Of a stretch of DNA of 64,000 nt, positions 17,730 through 26,663 are shown one piece after another (position 1 is the first letter of the stretch; each line of letters starts with the position of its first letter). The DNA is from an uncultured Pseudomonadales bacterium (GTDB taxonomy: Bacteria; Pseudomonadota; Gammaproteobacteria; Pseudomonadales; Balneatricaceae), in assembly GCA_943787595.1 (NCBI GenBank), contig CALSNA010000004.1:248001-312000 (forward strand), written 5' to 3'. The position numbers and the translations under genes were made by a program. The notes under the pieces were generated by a model. It was not told the DNA's origin. It did not search any database and was given only the letters and a program-made list of their open reading frames with translations.

Positions 17730-18992
17730 TTGCAGGCTGTTGTATACGAACGGATTGTGGACGAGGATCTGATCAAGATGCAAGTGTTGAATACATTGAT
17801 GGAGACTAGCTACCGGGAGCATCCAGCTTTCAGTTTCGACGTTCCCAGTTGGGATATACCAACCGAAAAGTTGGCTGTATTCAACGAAACCTATGTGGCT
17901 GCCCGACAGTTTGGTTCAGTGCTCAGTACCGTGAGCCGTGCAGCGCTGCAGCAGGACTTGCTGCAGCTACTGGATGGCGTGTTTGCAACCTTTCAGGCGC
18001 AGTCGGCAGATGAATACGAGGCGCGTTTTGTCCTTGAACTCAGGCGTGAGTGCATCCGCCTGCTGGAGCAGGAGTTGGTATGGTATGCCAGGCAGTTGCG
18101 GACGGGTTTTGTAGACCTGACCGATGAGCGGGCACAGCAGGATGCTGTTCGGATGCAGCGGGACAGGTGCTATTTCGGTCGTCTGCCCCAGGTGGCTGTT
18201 GCCGAGTTGCGCAATCTGGCAGAGCGGAAGCTTGGGCAGCTTCGCGCCAATGCAGCTGCAGGCCGGCTCAAGCGTGAGGATCTATCGGTGAATTCTGGTT
18301 CCACCGTGCGTGCTATCATGACGGTGCTCAATCGGGAGTTCAAGGCGCTTGGAGTGTTGGATGCAGTAAGTGCCTACACGGGGTGTAAGACCCGTGTGTC
18401 TGGCTTGGCGGTGGAGCTGAGCGTGCCGCAGGCCGTTTGGTGGAAAAATGCCATCGGTGGTCTGGAGCGTTCGCCCCGCACGCTCTATGCGCACTTGGAC
18501 GAAGCTATTTCTTACCCCAAGTCCATTGTCTATCTCTCGGATGTGACCGATCAGAACGGACCCACAGGTTGTTACCCCGGCGCCTACGAGGCCATGCAGT
18601 TGAACCCGTTGAAGGAAATGCTCGGCCGGGTGGTAGGCACGGTTGGCTACTGTGCTGATTCACCACTGAAGGACTACTACGCCAAGCAATATCACCAGTC
18701 CGTGAACTCAGAGAACTTCAGGCGACATTTCATGCGCCTGCCTGAGTGTTTGCGCTTTAATTCGCACATGGGTTGGGACGTACTGCCCGGCAGTAAACTG
18801 GAAAGCCAGCTAGTCGCTAGTGAGCGCAAGATGACGGGGCCAGCTGGAACCTTTATTGCGTTCGACGGTGCGTGTCTGTTGCATCGTGGGGGGTTGATGC
18901 AGGAAGGCGAACGCTTGGCACTGCAAGTGATTTTTTCGGATTTGACGTTCGCGGGCCGTGCCGTGGGCAAGCTAAAGAGGATATTATCATGA
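17730..18992 (+). CDS. Putative Fe(II)/2-oxoglutarate-dependent oxygenase (PhyH-like)
   Basis: A 420-residue protein without a close relative that I recognise. The C-terminal half shows the double-stranded beta-helix ligand pattern: His255 and Asp257 in LYAHLDEAIS, His385 in FDGACLLHRGG, and Arg395 in GERLALQVIF for 2-oxoglutarate. The strand SIVYLSDVTDQNGPTGCYPG is typical of phytanoyl-CoA-dioxygenase-like folds. The N-terminal half (1-180) is helical and charged. It likely hydroxylates or otherwise oxidises a sugar, lipid carrier or small modifier. The start is TTG after a GGGTAGG ribosome site; ATG at 17778 is an alternative. Its stop overlaps the next start (ATGA). Confidence 0.65.
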   Translation: MQAVVYERIVDEDLIKMQVLNTLMETSYREHPAFSFDVPSWDIPTEKLAVFNETYVAARQFGSVLSTVSRAALQQDLLQLLDGVFATFQAQSADEYEARFVLELRRECIRLLEQELVWYARQLRTGFVDLTDERAQQDAVRMQRDRCYFGRLPQVAVAELRNLAERKLGQLRANAAAGRLKREDLSVNSGSTVRAIMTVLNREFKALGVLDAVSAYTGCKTRVSGLAVELSVPQAVWWKNAIGGLERSPRTLYAHLDEAISYPKSIVYLSDVTDQNGPTGCYPGAYEAMQLNPLKEMLGRVVGTVGYCADSPLKDYYAKQYHQSVNSENFRRHFMRLPECLRFNSHMGWDVLPGSKLESQLVASERKMTGPAGTFIAFDGACLLHRGGLMQEGERLALQVIFSDLTFAGRAVGKLKRILS

Positions 18993-19930
18993 GTTTAAGC
19001 TTGGCCGTACGTCGTTTTATCCCACAGTCAGCAAAGAATTTCTTGCGCCAGCGCACTTTGCCGTGGCGTGTTTCTAATCTGCTCAGTCGATATCTGCCAG
19101 CCACGGTTTGTGTGGACGTAGGTGCCTCGTACTACCCCCACGTGAAATGGCTGCAGTTCCTGAATGCACCTCGCACCCAGTGGCTGGCGGTAGAGCCGAA
19201 CGCGGCAAATATCGGCTACGTCAAGTCCTGGATCTGGCCTTGTCAGGTAGCAACCTGCACCACTGGGCTGAGCCGTGATGGCGGCCTGCAGACCCTGTAT
19301 GTAACGAATATGGACAGCGGGTCCAGCCTGCTGCCGCCAGAAATCACCCCTTCAATGCAGAACCGCATCAATGATCTGGACTATTTTTTTCCAGTGACCG
19401 AGCGCTATATTCAGACCCTGACCCTCGAACAGGCAATGGCAAAATTGTCGGCCTCAGACTCAGTCTTCGTGAAACTGGATACGCAGGGCACAGAGCTTTC
19501 GATCCTGCAGGGTGCGCAGACCTTATTTGACGCCCGGCGTATCGTCGGCATCGAGATGGAATCGACCATGCTGGCGCAGCCAATCATGAAGGGTTCTGGC
19601 AAGTTCTGGCAAGCTTGTGAATACCTCGAATTGCAGGGCTTCGAACTATTGCATATCAAGCCTATCCACATATTGCGACATTCTAGGTGGTTTAGGCCAA
19701 AGATGTATACATGTCTCAATGAGTGTGACGCTGTATTTTCCCTGCGCCAGGAGGTGGCCGCTGGTCTGTCCGTGGAATACCGTACCAGCCTGCTGGCATT
19801 CTATCTAACTAACCTGTTCTACGAGGAAGCCTTGTCGCTGCTGGAACGGGATGCTGAAGTGGCTGACTTTATACGCGTGCAGGGATGCAGTGTGGATACG
19901 TTATTGGCCACCCTCAAAGCGGCAATCTGA
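18989..19930 (+). CDS. FkbM-family SAM-dependent methyltransferase
   Basis: 313 residues from ATG 18989, which overlaps the preceding stop and follows AGAGGA; a longer in-frame opening at 18872 lies inside the upstream gene and is rejected. Motif I is TVCVDVGASYYPHVKWLQFL, the acidic SAM contact is in WLAVEPNAANIGYVKS, and VFVKLDTQGTELSILQGAQT is the second FkbM hallmark. Members O-methylate sugars or polyketides. It is distinct in sequence from the FkbM half of the 14957-17278 protein. The stop overlaps the ABC transporter start by one base (TGATG), so the two are co-translated. Confidence 0.85.
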   Translation: MSLSLAVRRFIPQSAKNFLRQRTLPWRVSNLLSRYLPATVCVDVGASYYPHVKWLQFLNAPRTQWLAVEPNAANIGYVKSWIWPCQVATCTTGLSRDGGLQTLYVTNMDSGSSLLPPEITPSMQNRINDLDYFFPVTERYIQTLTLEQAMAKLSASDSVFVKLDTQGTELSILQGAQTLFDARRIVGIEMESTMLAQPIMKGSGKFWQACEYLELQGFELLHIKPIHILRHSRWFRPKMYTCLNECDAVFSLRQEVAAGLSVEYRTSLLAFYLTNLFYEEALSLLERDAEVADFIRVQGCSVDTLLATLKAAI

Positions 19931-21654
19931 TGGCCAGTGCCCTAGCTTCGATCACCGCGATCGTGGAGCAGATTATCCGTTATACTGTCTTTGTGGCACA
20001 AAATTTCCGGGCTTTTTATGTCGTGGTAGCATTGACGTTGCTGGTGCTGGTGCTGGAATACCTGGCCACTAGCCTGATGATTCCTATGGCACCGGGGCAG
20101 ACGGCAGTCAGCTCAACGGTCACCCAGGTCTGGAGCCGAATTGCCGTACAGCTAGGGCTAGAACCAGTTTCCAAGACTTGGCTGTGGCTGTTCTTCATGG
20201 TCATGATGGTCCGGTTGGTGCTGGGTTATGTGCTGTTGGTGCTAACAACTTGGGTGGGTAAGCGTGTGCATGAAACCTTGCACGGCAAGGTCTTTGGTCA
20301 TATTATGTTGCTGGAGCCTATGGAGCAGGTGTACACGCGCTCGGTGGGACACTACATCACTATGGCGGGTGACAACACGTTCAGGAGTGGAACCATCGTC
20401 AGCAGTCTGCTACAGGCGGCAGTGGGCTTTTTTACCGCACTGGTCGGCATGGTCGTATTGTACCAGTTTTCTTCGCAGGTGTTCGCTGGCGTCGTGCTGT
20501 TTTTATTGGCCAGTATGATTTTAATCTTCTTCTTGCTGCGACGTGTGGTACGGGTGAACAATCGTGCGGTCAATCTGTCATGGGAACTTGGCACTACACT
20601 TGTAGAGGCGCTGAACAGCCTGCGCTCCATCCGTTCAATGCAGTGTGAACAGATCTTAATAACCACCCATGCCAGGCAGGTTCACTCTTACATCCGTATG
20701 CTGGTGGAAATTGATGCTATCAAAATGGGAGTCAAGGCGTTTCCAGCAATAGTGCTTCTGTTGTTGGCAGCTGTCGCTTTGTGGCCTGGCAACGCTGTGG
20801 ATATGACGGACGCAGCCTTGTTTGCTGGCACTATCATCATCATCCGAGTATTTGTCTCCTTGGGACAGATGGCAACAGCTGGCTCCCAACTGTTGACAGA
20901 TATCCGCGCCATCAAGGACATTACTGCGTTGGTTGAGTTAGTACAGGAGGAACAGCATGTGGAGAAAGTCACTGTGTCAGTGCCTGTGCGTGCCTTGAGC
21001 CTGCAACAGGTGTCATTTGGATATGGTGATAGTGGGCGTGTGCTCAATGATGTGAGTTTTCGCTTCGAGGCCGGGCATACCTATGCCATAGTCGGCCCCT
21101 CTGGCTCCGGCAAGTCCACACTGGCAGACATTCTGCTGGGACTGAGCGTCCCGGACGGTGGTGTGGTGACCGTCAACGATGGAGATTTACCGTTGCAGGC
21201 AGCACGTACGCGATTTATGCTGGTGGAGCAGCAGCCCAGGATTTTCTCGACCTCGATCAAGGACAACCTGCTGGTGGGTGTTCAAGCCAGCGATGACCTA
21301 CTCTTTACCGCATTGCAAACTGTGAACCTTGATGGCATGGTCCGTTCACTTGAGCGGGGGCTGGATACGCAGCTTACCTATCTTGGTGAAAATTTCTCCG
21401 GTGGCCAGCGCCAGCGCCTGGGTATTGCGCGGGCGCTGGTACGTCGACCAGATGTACTTATTCTTGATGAGGCCACGAGCGCCCTGGACCCAGCGACGCG
21501 TGTTGAGGTAGTAGCCAAGTTGCGCGCCCTCATGCACGATAGGATCATCATCTTCATCACCCACGACCGGGAGATTTCGGCCTTGGCTGATGAGGTTCTA
21601 CCCATTGGTGGGCCGTTGCAAAACATGGTGTCGGCATCAGGCCGCATAGACTGA
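19930..21654 (+). CDS. ABC half-transporter (permease-ATPase), candidate lipid-linked oligosaccharide flippase
   Basis: 574 residues from ATG 19930. The N-terminal ~330 residues hold about six membrane helices (for example AFYVVVALTLLVLVLEYLAT, WLWLFFMVMMVRLVLGYVLL, AVGFFTALVGMVVLYQF). The ATPase has Walker A GPSGSGKSTLADILLGL, Q-loop FMLVEQQPRIFS, signature FSGGQRQRLGIARAL, Walker B VLILDEATSALD, and switch His in IIIFITHDREI. Fused half-transporters in glycan loci, such as Campylobacter PglK, flip undecaprenyl-linked oligosaccharides. With no intact Wzx here and a small PglC-like initiating transferase downstream, that role is plausible. MsbA-like lipid export is the alternative. Confidence 0.85.
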   Translation: MASALASITAIVEQIIRYTVFVAQNFRAFYVVVALTLLVLVLEYLATSLMIPMAPGQTAVSSTVTQVWSRIAVQLGLEPVSKTWLWLFFMVMMVRLVLGYVLLVLTTWVGKRVHETLHGKVFGHIMLLEPMEQVYTRSVGHYITMAGDNTFRSGTIVSSLLQAAVGFFTALVGMVVLYQFSSQVFAGVVLFLLASMILIFFLLRRVVRVNNRAVNLSWELGTTLVEALNSLRSIRSMQCEQILITTHARQVHSYIRMLVEIDAIKMGVKAFPAIVLLLLAAVALWPGNAVDMTDAALFAGTIIIIRVFVSLGQMATAGSQLLTDIRAIKDITALVELVQEEQHVEKVTVSVPVRALSLQQVSFGYGDSGRVLNDVSFRFEAGHTYAIVGPSGSGKSTLADILLGLSVPDGGVVTVNDGDLPLQAARTRFMLVEQQPRIFSTSIKDNLLVGVQASDDLLFTALQTVNLDGMVRSLERGLDTQLTYLGENFSGGQRQRLGIARALVRRPDVLILDEATSALDPATRVEVVAKLRALMHDRIIIFITHDREISALADEVLPIGGPLQNMVSASGRID

Positions 21655-21656
21655 AC

Positions 21657-22790
21657 ATGCGCATTGCTCTGCTTGATACCTATTATCCCCGTTTCCTGGC
21701 AGCTCATTATGCTGCGGACTCCGCACTGGCTGGTGACGCCTATACTGACCAGCGGCAAAACCTGCTCAGCCAGGTATTTGGTACCTCCGATTTCTATTCG
21801 CGCCACTTGCAAACCATGGGACACGATGCTCAGGATTTAATCGTCAACTGCATACCTTTGCAGAAAACCTGGGCTCAAGAACATCGTGTGCGCTACAACT
21901 CGTTGGCCCTAAAGCTGCCGCAGCGCCTGCTGCGATTGCCTGCAGTTGGATCTTGGCTATCGGTATTTCCAGGCCTTGTGGAGATTGCGGTGGAGCAGAT
22001 CAAGGCCACCCGGCCTGATGTGCTGTACTGCCAGGATTTGTGGTTCCTCACGCCCAAGAAGCTGGCCGAACTGCGCCCGTACGTAAAGCTGGTTGTTGGT
22101 CAGATTGCCAGCCCTATGCCGCCTGAGGCTTATCTGAAGTGCTATGACCTGATCATGACATCCTTCCCACACTTCTTGCCCAGCTTAAGGACCATGGGGG
22201 TGGCTTCGGAATATTTCCGCATCGGGTTTGATACCCGAGTACTGGAGTTGCTGGGCATGGTGAAGAAGGACATCAATGCGAGCTTCGTTGGGGGCATCAC
22301 CCGTCACCATGGCAAAGCGCTGCTCATGCTGGAATACCTGGCGCGCAGTACGCCGATCAAGTTCTTTGGCTATGGTGTTGACAGTCTGAGTTCTTCTTCT
22401 CCCATCGTGGCTCGTCATCATGGTGAAGTGTGGGGTCTGGATATGTACCGTGCTCTGGTGCGCAGCCGGGTCACGTTGAATCGCCATATCAACGTGGCCG
22501 CAAATAATGCCAACAATATGCGCCTTTACGAGGCCACGGGTGTGGGGACGCTGTTGATCACCGACCGCAAGGATAACTTGGGCGAACTGTTTGAGGTAGG
22601 CAAGGAGGTGGTGGCCTATTCCAGCCCGGAAGAAGCTGCTGAGCTGATTCTTTACTACATTGCCCATCCCGATGAGGCGCGTGCTATTGCCCTAGCCGGT
22701 CAGGCCCGTACATTGCGCGAGCACACTTACCAGCAGCGCATGGAGGAATTGGTGCCGGTGCTGGAGCGTTATCTGGCGAGGGAGGCTTAA
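21657..22790 (+). CDS. GT-B glycosyltransferase, CgeB-like
   Basis: 377 residues; starts two bases after the ABC transporter stop. MRIALLDTYYPRFLAAHYA opens a GT-B N-domain with DVLYCQDLWFLTPKKLAEL. The C-domain has NASFVGGITRHHGKALLMLE, SRVTLNRHINVAANNANNMR, LYEATGVGTLLITDRKDNLG and YSSPEEAAELILYYIAHPDE. These are characteristic of the CgeB / Glyco_trans_1_2 group, whose acceptors are poorly known. It likely adds a sugar to the locus-specific glycan. Its TAA overlaps the ATG of the next, broken gene. Confidence 0.85.
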   Translation: MRIALLDTYYPRFLAAHYAADSALAGDAYTDQRQNLLSQVFGTSDFYSRHLQTMGHDAQDLIVNCIPLQKTWAQEHRVRYNSLALKLPQRLLRLPAVGSWLSVFPGLVEIAVEQIKATRPDVLYCQDLWFLTPKKLAELRPYVKLVVGQIASPMPPEAYLKCYDLIMTSFPHFLPSLRTMGVASEYFRIGFDTRVLELLGMVKKDINASFVGGITRHHGKALLMLEYLARSTPIKFFGYGVDSLSSSSPIVARHHGEVWGLDMYRALVRSRVTLNRHINVAANNANNMRLYEATGVGTLLITDRKDNLGELFEVGKEVVAYSSPEEAAELILYYIAHPDEARAIALAGQARTLREHTYQQRMEELVPVLERYLAREA

Positions 22791-23385
22791 TGAAAACACA
22801 ATTGTGCCGTCTGCTCAATTGGTTCCTGCACCTGAAGAGCTTGCTCAAGCACAAGCATGGCTTGCCTCTGGTGTTGTTGGGGATGCGGTGAGCATTGAAT
22901 CTGTTCGTTTGCGCATGTCCTGGAAAGACAATGATTTGTCCGTCAGGTAGTGAGATCTGGTGAATAGGCAGCTGGCAGAGTACTCACACAGTGTGGCGAT
23001 CGACGTGTTCGACGTCATGTTCAAGAGTCTGTGTGGTTTGCAGGATAGTGCAGGAAAAATATGCGCGCTGTAAGTAGGCTGCTCCAGTGGTGGCTACTCG
23101 GAGGTTTTCGCAATCGCCAGACTGGATATGGACTACGCCACGATGCTCAAGTACGTAGGCAATGCCTGCGACCTCGTCATCTCTGTTGGTTGCCTGCTGC
23201 ACATTTCGGAGTCTCAGGCCATTGGCCGAGACAGCCTGGGTTGACAGCCGATACGCGATTTTCCACCACACGACCATGGTATTGGGCCAGCCAAACAAGT
23301 ATTACCTCAAATAGGCCCATGGTATAGAGACGTTTGAGGCTCACTTTAACGAACCACAGTTGCTGCAATTACTGAGTTGACAGAA
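22790..23385 (+). pseudogene. Broken SAM-dependent sugar or lipid methyltransferase
   Basis: ATG at 22790 opens MKTQLCRLLNWFLHLKSLLK, then frames shift through ELAQAQAWLASGVVGDAVSI. A recognisable methyltransferase core follows: VGCSSGGYSEVFAIARLDMD, NACDLVISVGCLLHISE, VLGQPNKYYLK, IETFEAHFNEPQLLQLL. Several frameshifts and stops (for example near 22890, 22948 and 23312) preclude function, and part of the middle is missing. The order matches SAM methyltransferases common in O-antigen loci. Confidence 0.7.
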
Positions 23386-23485
23386 GGCTAGAACTGCTGG
23401 CCACCCACTTGCTGGACAAAGCCGTGAGTCACGGAGCTGCCAGTACTACCTGGACTTATGTATGCCGCAAGAAAGCCGCCTGACT

Positions 23486-24457
23486 ATGCGCCATTTTTGT
23501 ACCCTGTTTGACAGCAACTACCTGCTTAAAGGCGTGGCTATGCTGCGCACCCTGAAGCAGCATTGCCCGGACGCACACGTGCATGTGCTGTGCATGGATG
23601 TGCAGACGTACGAGATCCTGGAGCAGATGCGCCTGCCGCATGTGAGTTGTTTGTCGTTATCTGCAGTTGAGGACGAAGCGCTGCTGGCGGTCAAGCCCAG
23701 CCGCAGCATGGCAGAATACTGCTGGACTCTATCACCTTGCTTGCCTTGGTACGTGTTACAGCACAACCCGGACCTTGATACCATCACCTATCTGGACGCT
23801 GACCTATACTTCTATTCACCTTTGCAGCCGTTGTTCGACGAGATTGGAGACGCATCAATCGTCATTATCGAGCATCGCTTCCCACCTGCGCTCAGGCACT
23901 TGGAAGTGAACGGCCGCTTCTGTGTAGAGTGGGTGGGCTTTCGCCGGGACGAGCAGGGACTGGCTTGTCTGGCACGTTGGCGCGAGCAGTGCATCGAATG
24001 GTGTTTCCACCAGCTCGAGCAAGACCGCATGGGCGACCAGAAGTACCTTGACCAGTGGCCGGGCCAATACAGTGGCCTGCATATCCTGCAGCACTTGGGG
24101 GCGGGCGTTGCCCCCTGGAATTATTCACAGTACGACTTTGGGCAGGACAATGAGGGAACAATTACCGTGGGCGATGAGCCTCTGGTTTTCTATCATTTTC
24201 ATCAATTGCAGTTATTGTCTGATGGTTGCTTTGACCGTCTTTCTGGTGCTTATAGTGCAATGGGAGCAGAGCCCCAAAAGGTGTATGAAAACTATGAGGT
24301 GGCCCTAACAGAAGTCTTGAAGGAAGTTCGCTCATTACGGCCTGGCTTCTCAGCAGGCATGAAATCTGTGTTACGTATCAAATCCCAACGCTTGGCGCAG
24401 TACTTTTTGCCCCAGTTACTGAAACAACTTCTCAAAAAGATCATAAAGGCTATTTAA
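23486..24457 (+). CDS. GT-A glycosyltransferase with DxD motif (GT8-like)
   Basis: 323 residues from the ATG at 23486 (MRHFCTLFDSNYLLKGVAML); an in-frame start 24 bases earlier would add eight poorly fitting residues. TYLDADLYFYSPLQPLFDEI carries the DxD metal site, and CVEWVGFRRDEQGLACLARW, RMGDQKYLDQWP and LVFYHFHQLQ are typical of GT8-like transferases found in capsule and O-antigen loci. The YCWTLSPCLPWYVLQ motif precedes the DxD. Basic C-terminal residues may bind membrane. The gene after it starts two bases downstream. Confidence 0.8.
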   Translation: MRHFCTLFDSNYLLKGVAMLRTLKQHCPDAHVHVLCMDVQTYEILEQMRLPHVSCLSLSAVEDEALLAVKPSRSMAEYCWTLSPCLPWYVLQHNPDLDTITYLDADLYFYSPLQPLFDEIGDASIVIIEHRFPPALRHLEVNGRFCVEWVGFRRDEQGLACLARWREQCIEWCFHQLEQDRMGDQKYLDQWPGQYSGLHILQHLGAGVAPWNYSQYDFGQDNEGTITVGDEPLVFYHFHQLQLLSDGCFDRLSGAYSAMGAEPQKVYENYEVALTEVLKEVRSLRPGFSAGMKSVLRIKSQRLAQYFLPQLLKQLLKKIIKAI

Positions 24458-24459
24458 AA

Positions 24460-25509
24460 ATGAAAGATTTTTCTGACAAGATAATATTAATAACGGGTGG
24501 TACAGGCTCGTTTGGTAGTGCGGTGCTAAAGCGTTTTTTGGAAACTGGAATTGGTGAAATCCGAATATTCAGCCGTGATGAAAAGAAGCAGGATGACATT
24601 CGCAAGCGCTATTCCAGTCCTAAGTTGAAGTTCTACATCGGTGATGTACGGGATTCGCGGAGCATCGCAGGCGCTATGCACGATGTCGATTTTGTCTTTC
24701 ATGCGGCTGCCTTAAAGCAAGTGCCCTCCTGTGAGTTTCATCCCATGCAAGCAGTGCTCACTAATATAGTGGGTACCGAAAACGTATTGGAAGAGGCCAT
24801 TGCGGCTGGTATAAAGAGTGTAGTGTGTCTCAGTACTGATAAGGCTGTCTACCCGATCAACGCCATGGGTGTAAGCAAGGCCATGATGGAGAAGGTTATG
24901 GTGGCCACCAGCCGCAATTTAGAAGATCGTGGGACAATGATTTGTGGTACGCGCTATGGAAACGTTATGGCGTCGCGTGGCTCAGTGATTCCTTTGTTTG
25001 CTGAACAGGTGCTCGCAGGCATACCCATCACAGTGACGGATCCAAACATGACTCGCTTTATGATGACTTTGGAAGATGCTGTAGATTTGGTGCTATATGC
25101 ATTCCACAATGGTAGTAATGGCGAGATTTTTGTGCAAAAGTCGCCAGCAGCCACGGTCAAAGTCCTGGTCCAGGCTATGTTGGAGCTGTTGAGTAAACCG
25201 CAGCATCCAGTGCGTGAGATCGGTGCCCGTCATGGTGAGAAATTGTACGAAACCCTGTTGGGAAGAGAAGAGATGGCTTGTGCTGAAGACTTAGGGGGCT
25301 ATTTCCGGGTGCGACCTGATGCACGTGACCTGAATTATGCCAAGTTTGTAGATGAAGGCGAGTGCCGTATCACCCAGAGTATCCATGACAAAGATTATAA
25401 CTCGCACAACACGACCCGGTTGGATGTGATGGGTATGAAAGCCTTGCTGCTCAAGTTAGATTTTATGCAGCGTATAATAAGGGGAGAAGCTGCCGTTGTT
25501 GAGGACTAA
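24460..25509 (+). CDS. fnlA: UDP-GlcNAc 4,6-dehydratase (5-inverting), first enzyme of UDP-L-FucNAc synthesis
   Basis: A 349-residue SDR of the FnlA/CapE/WbjB type, converting UDP-GlcNAc to the keto-deoxy-L-talo intermediate. It has TGGTGSFGSAVLKRFLETG, HAAALKQVPSCEFHPMQAVL, CLSTDKAVYPINAMGVSKAM (Met replacing the SDR Tyr, Lys retained, as usual here), and CGTRYGNVMASRGSVIPLF. The end KDYNSHNTTRLDVMGMKALL is the CapE C-terminal latch. It overlaps fnlB by 14 bp and starts the three-gene FucNAc cassette. Confidence 0.95.
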   Translation: MKDFSDKIILITGGTGSFGSAVLKRFLETGIGEIRIFSRDEKKQDDIRKRYSSPKLKFYIGDVRDSRSIAGAMHDVDFVFHAAALKQVPSCEFHPMQAVLTNIVGTENVLEEAIAAGIKSVVCLSTDKAVYPINAMGVSKAMMEKVMVATSRNLEDRGTMICGTRYGNVMASRGSVIPLFAEQVLAGIPITVTDPNMTRFMMTLEDAVDLVLYAFHNGSNGEIFVQKSPAATVKVLVQAMLELLSKPQHPVREIGARHGEKLYETLLGREEMACAEDLGGYFRVRPDARDLNYAKFVDEGECRITQSIHDKDYNSHNTTRLDVMGMKALLLKLDFMQRIIRGEAAVVED

Positions 25510-26641
25510 GCCTATTAAGGTACTGATCACTGGTGCCAACGGTTTTGTCGGCTGGAACCTGCAGTTACGTTTAAGAGAACGCTGTGATGTGCAGGTGGTC
25601 TGCTATAATCGTAACCAGCATACTGGACAACTGGCTGAGCTATTGGAGGAAGTTAATTTCGTCTTTCATCTAGCTGGTATAAATCGGTCTCACGATCCGT
25701 CGGAATTCGTCACCGGCAACACCAATCTTACGCGTGATCTATGTCTGGCTGTGGCTGTCGCGGCCCGGTCAGCAGACAGGCCGATTCCGATCCTGTACAC
25801 TTCTTCGACGCAGGCTGCACAGGACAATGCTTATGGGCGCAGCAAGCGCGATGCTGAAGATGCGCTAGTAGTGACGGGGCAAGACCCTCTGGTGCCGGTG
25901 CATGTATTGCGTTTGCCAAATCTGTTTGGCAAGTGGTCCCAGCCTAATTATAACTCGGTAGTGGCGACCTTCTGCCACAACATAGCGCGAGATCTACCGA
26001 TCCAGATCAATGATCCACAGGCTAAGCTGACGCTGGTCTATATTGACGATTTACTTGATCATTTTGTTAAGCTCATGGATGGTGAGGCACACATGGCAGG
26101 ATCTGATAGTTTTGCAACAGTCCAACCTCAGTACACTACAACAGTGGGCGATCTGGCACAGTTGATTCGGAAATTCCGTGATAGCAGGCGTTCTCTGGTG
26201 ATAGAGCGAGTCGGAACTAGTTTGGTGCGTGCGCTCTATGCCACTTATGTGAGCTATCTGCCGGAGGAGGCATTTGCCTACGACGTGCAGCAGCATACCG
26301 ATCAGCGTGGTGTTTTCGTGGAGATATTGAAGACACCCGATTGCGGCCAGTTTTCCTTTTTCACTGCGTATCCTGGTGTAACGCGTGGTGGTCATTACCA
26401 CCATAGCAAAACGGAGAAATTTCTGGTCATCAAGGGCCAGGCATTGTTTCGTTTCCGTCACATGCAGACCGGGCAGACGCACGAACTGCAGACATCAGGT
26501 GACAGACCACAAATCGTCGAAACGGTGCCCGGCTGGACGCATGACATAACCAATACTGGGCCTGAGGAGATAGTAGTGATGCTATGGGCCAACGAGATTT
26601 TCGACCGCGCACACCCAGATACATACGATTGCCCGCTGTGA
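25496..26641 (+). CDS. fnlB: UDP-2-acetamido-2,6-dideoxy-hexulose reductase (bifunctional epimerase-reductase)
   Basis: The second UDP-L-FucNAc enzyme (FnlB/CapF/WbjC), 381 residues. An N-terminal reductase SDR (VLITGANGFVGWNLQLRL, FHLAGINRS, YTSSTQAAQDNAYGRSKRDA) is joined to a C-terminal cupin epimerase (TDQRGVFVEILKTPDCGQFS, FFTAYPGVTRGGHYHHSKTE, KFLVIKGQALFRF, VPGWTHDITN). Both catalytic halves look intact. The start is a TTG at 25496 (another TTG follows immediately) within the end of fnlA, implying coupling. Confidence 0.95.
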   Translation: MLRTKPIKVLITGANGFVGWNLQLRLRERCDVQVVCYNRNQHTGQLAELLEEVNFVFHLAGINRSHDPSEFVTGNTNLTRDLCLAVAVAARSADRPIPILYTSSTQAAQDNAYGRSKRDAEDALVVTGQDPLVPVHVLRLPNLFGKWSQPNYNSVVATFCHNIARDLPIQINDPQAKLTLVYIDDLLDHFVKLMDGEAHMAGSDSFATVQPQYTTTVGDLAQLIRKFRDSRRSLVIERVGTSLVRALYATYVSYLPEEAFAYDVQQHTDQRGVFVEILKTPDCGQFSFFTAYPGVTRGGHYHHSKTEKFLVIKGQALFRFRHMQTGQTHELQTSGDRPQIVETVPGWTHDITNTGPEEIVVMLWANEIFDRAHPDTYDCPL

Positions 26642-26663
26642 CGCCCTATTCGAGACACTATAT

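Noticed and set aside
18872-18988. Longer start for the second FkbM methyltransferase
   Set aside because: The extension lies within the oxygenase-like gene; ATG 18989 has a good ribosome site and an ATGA overlap.
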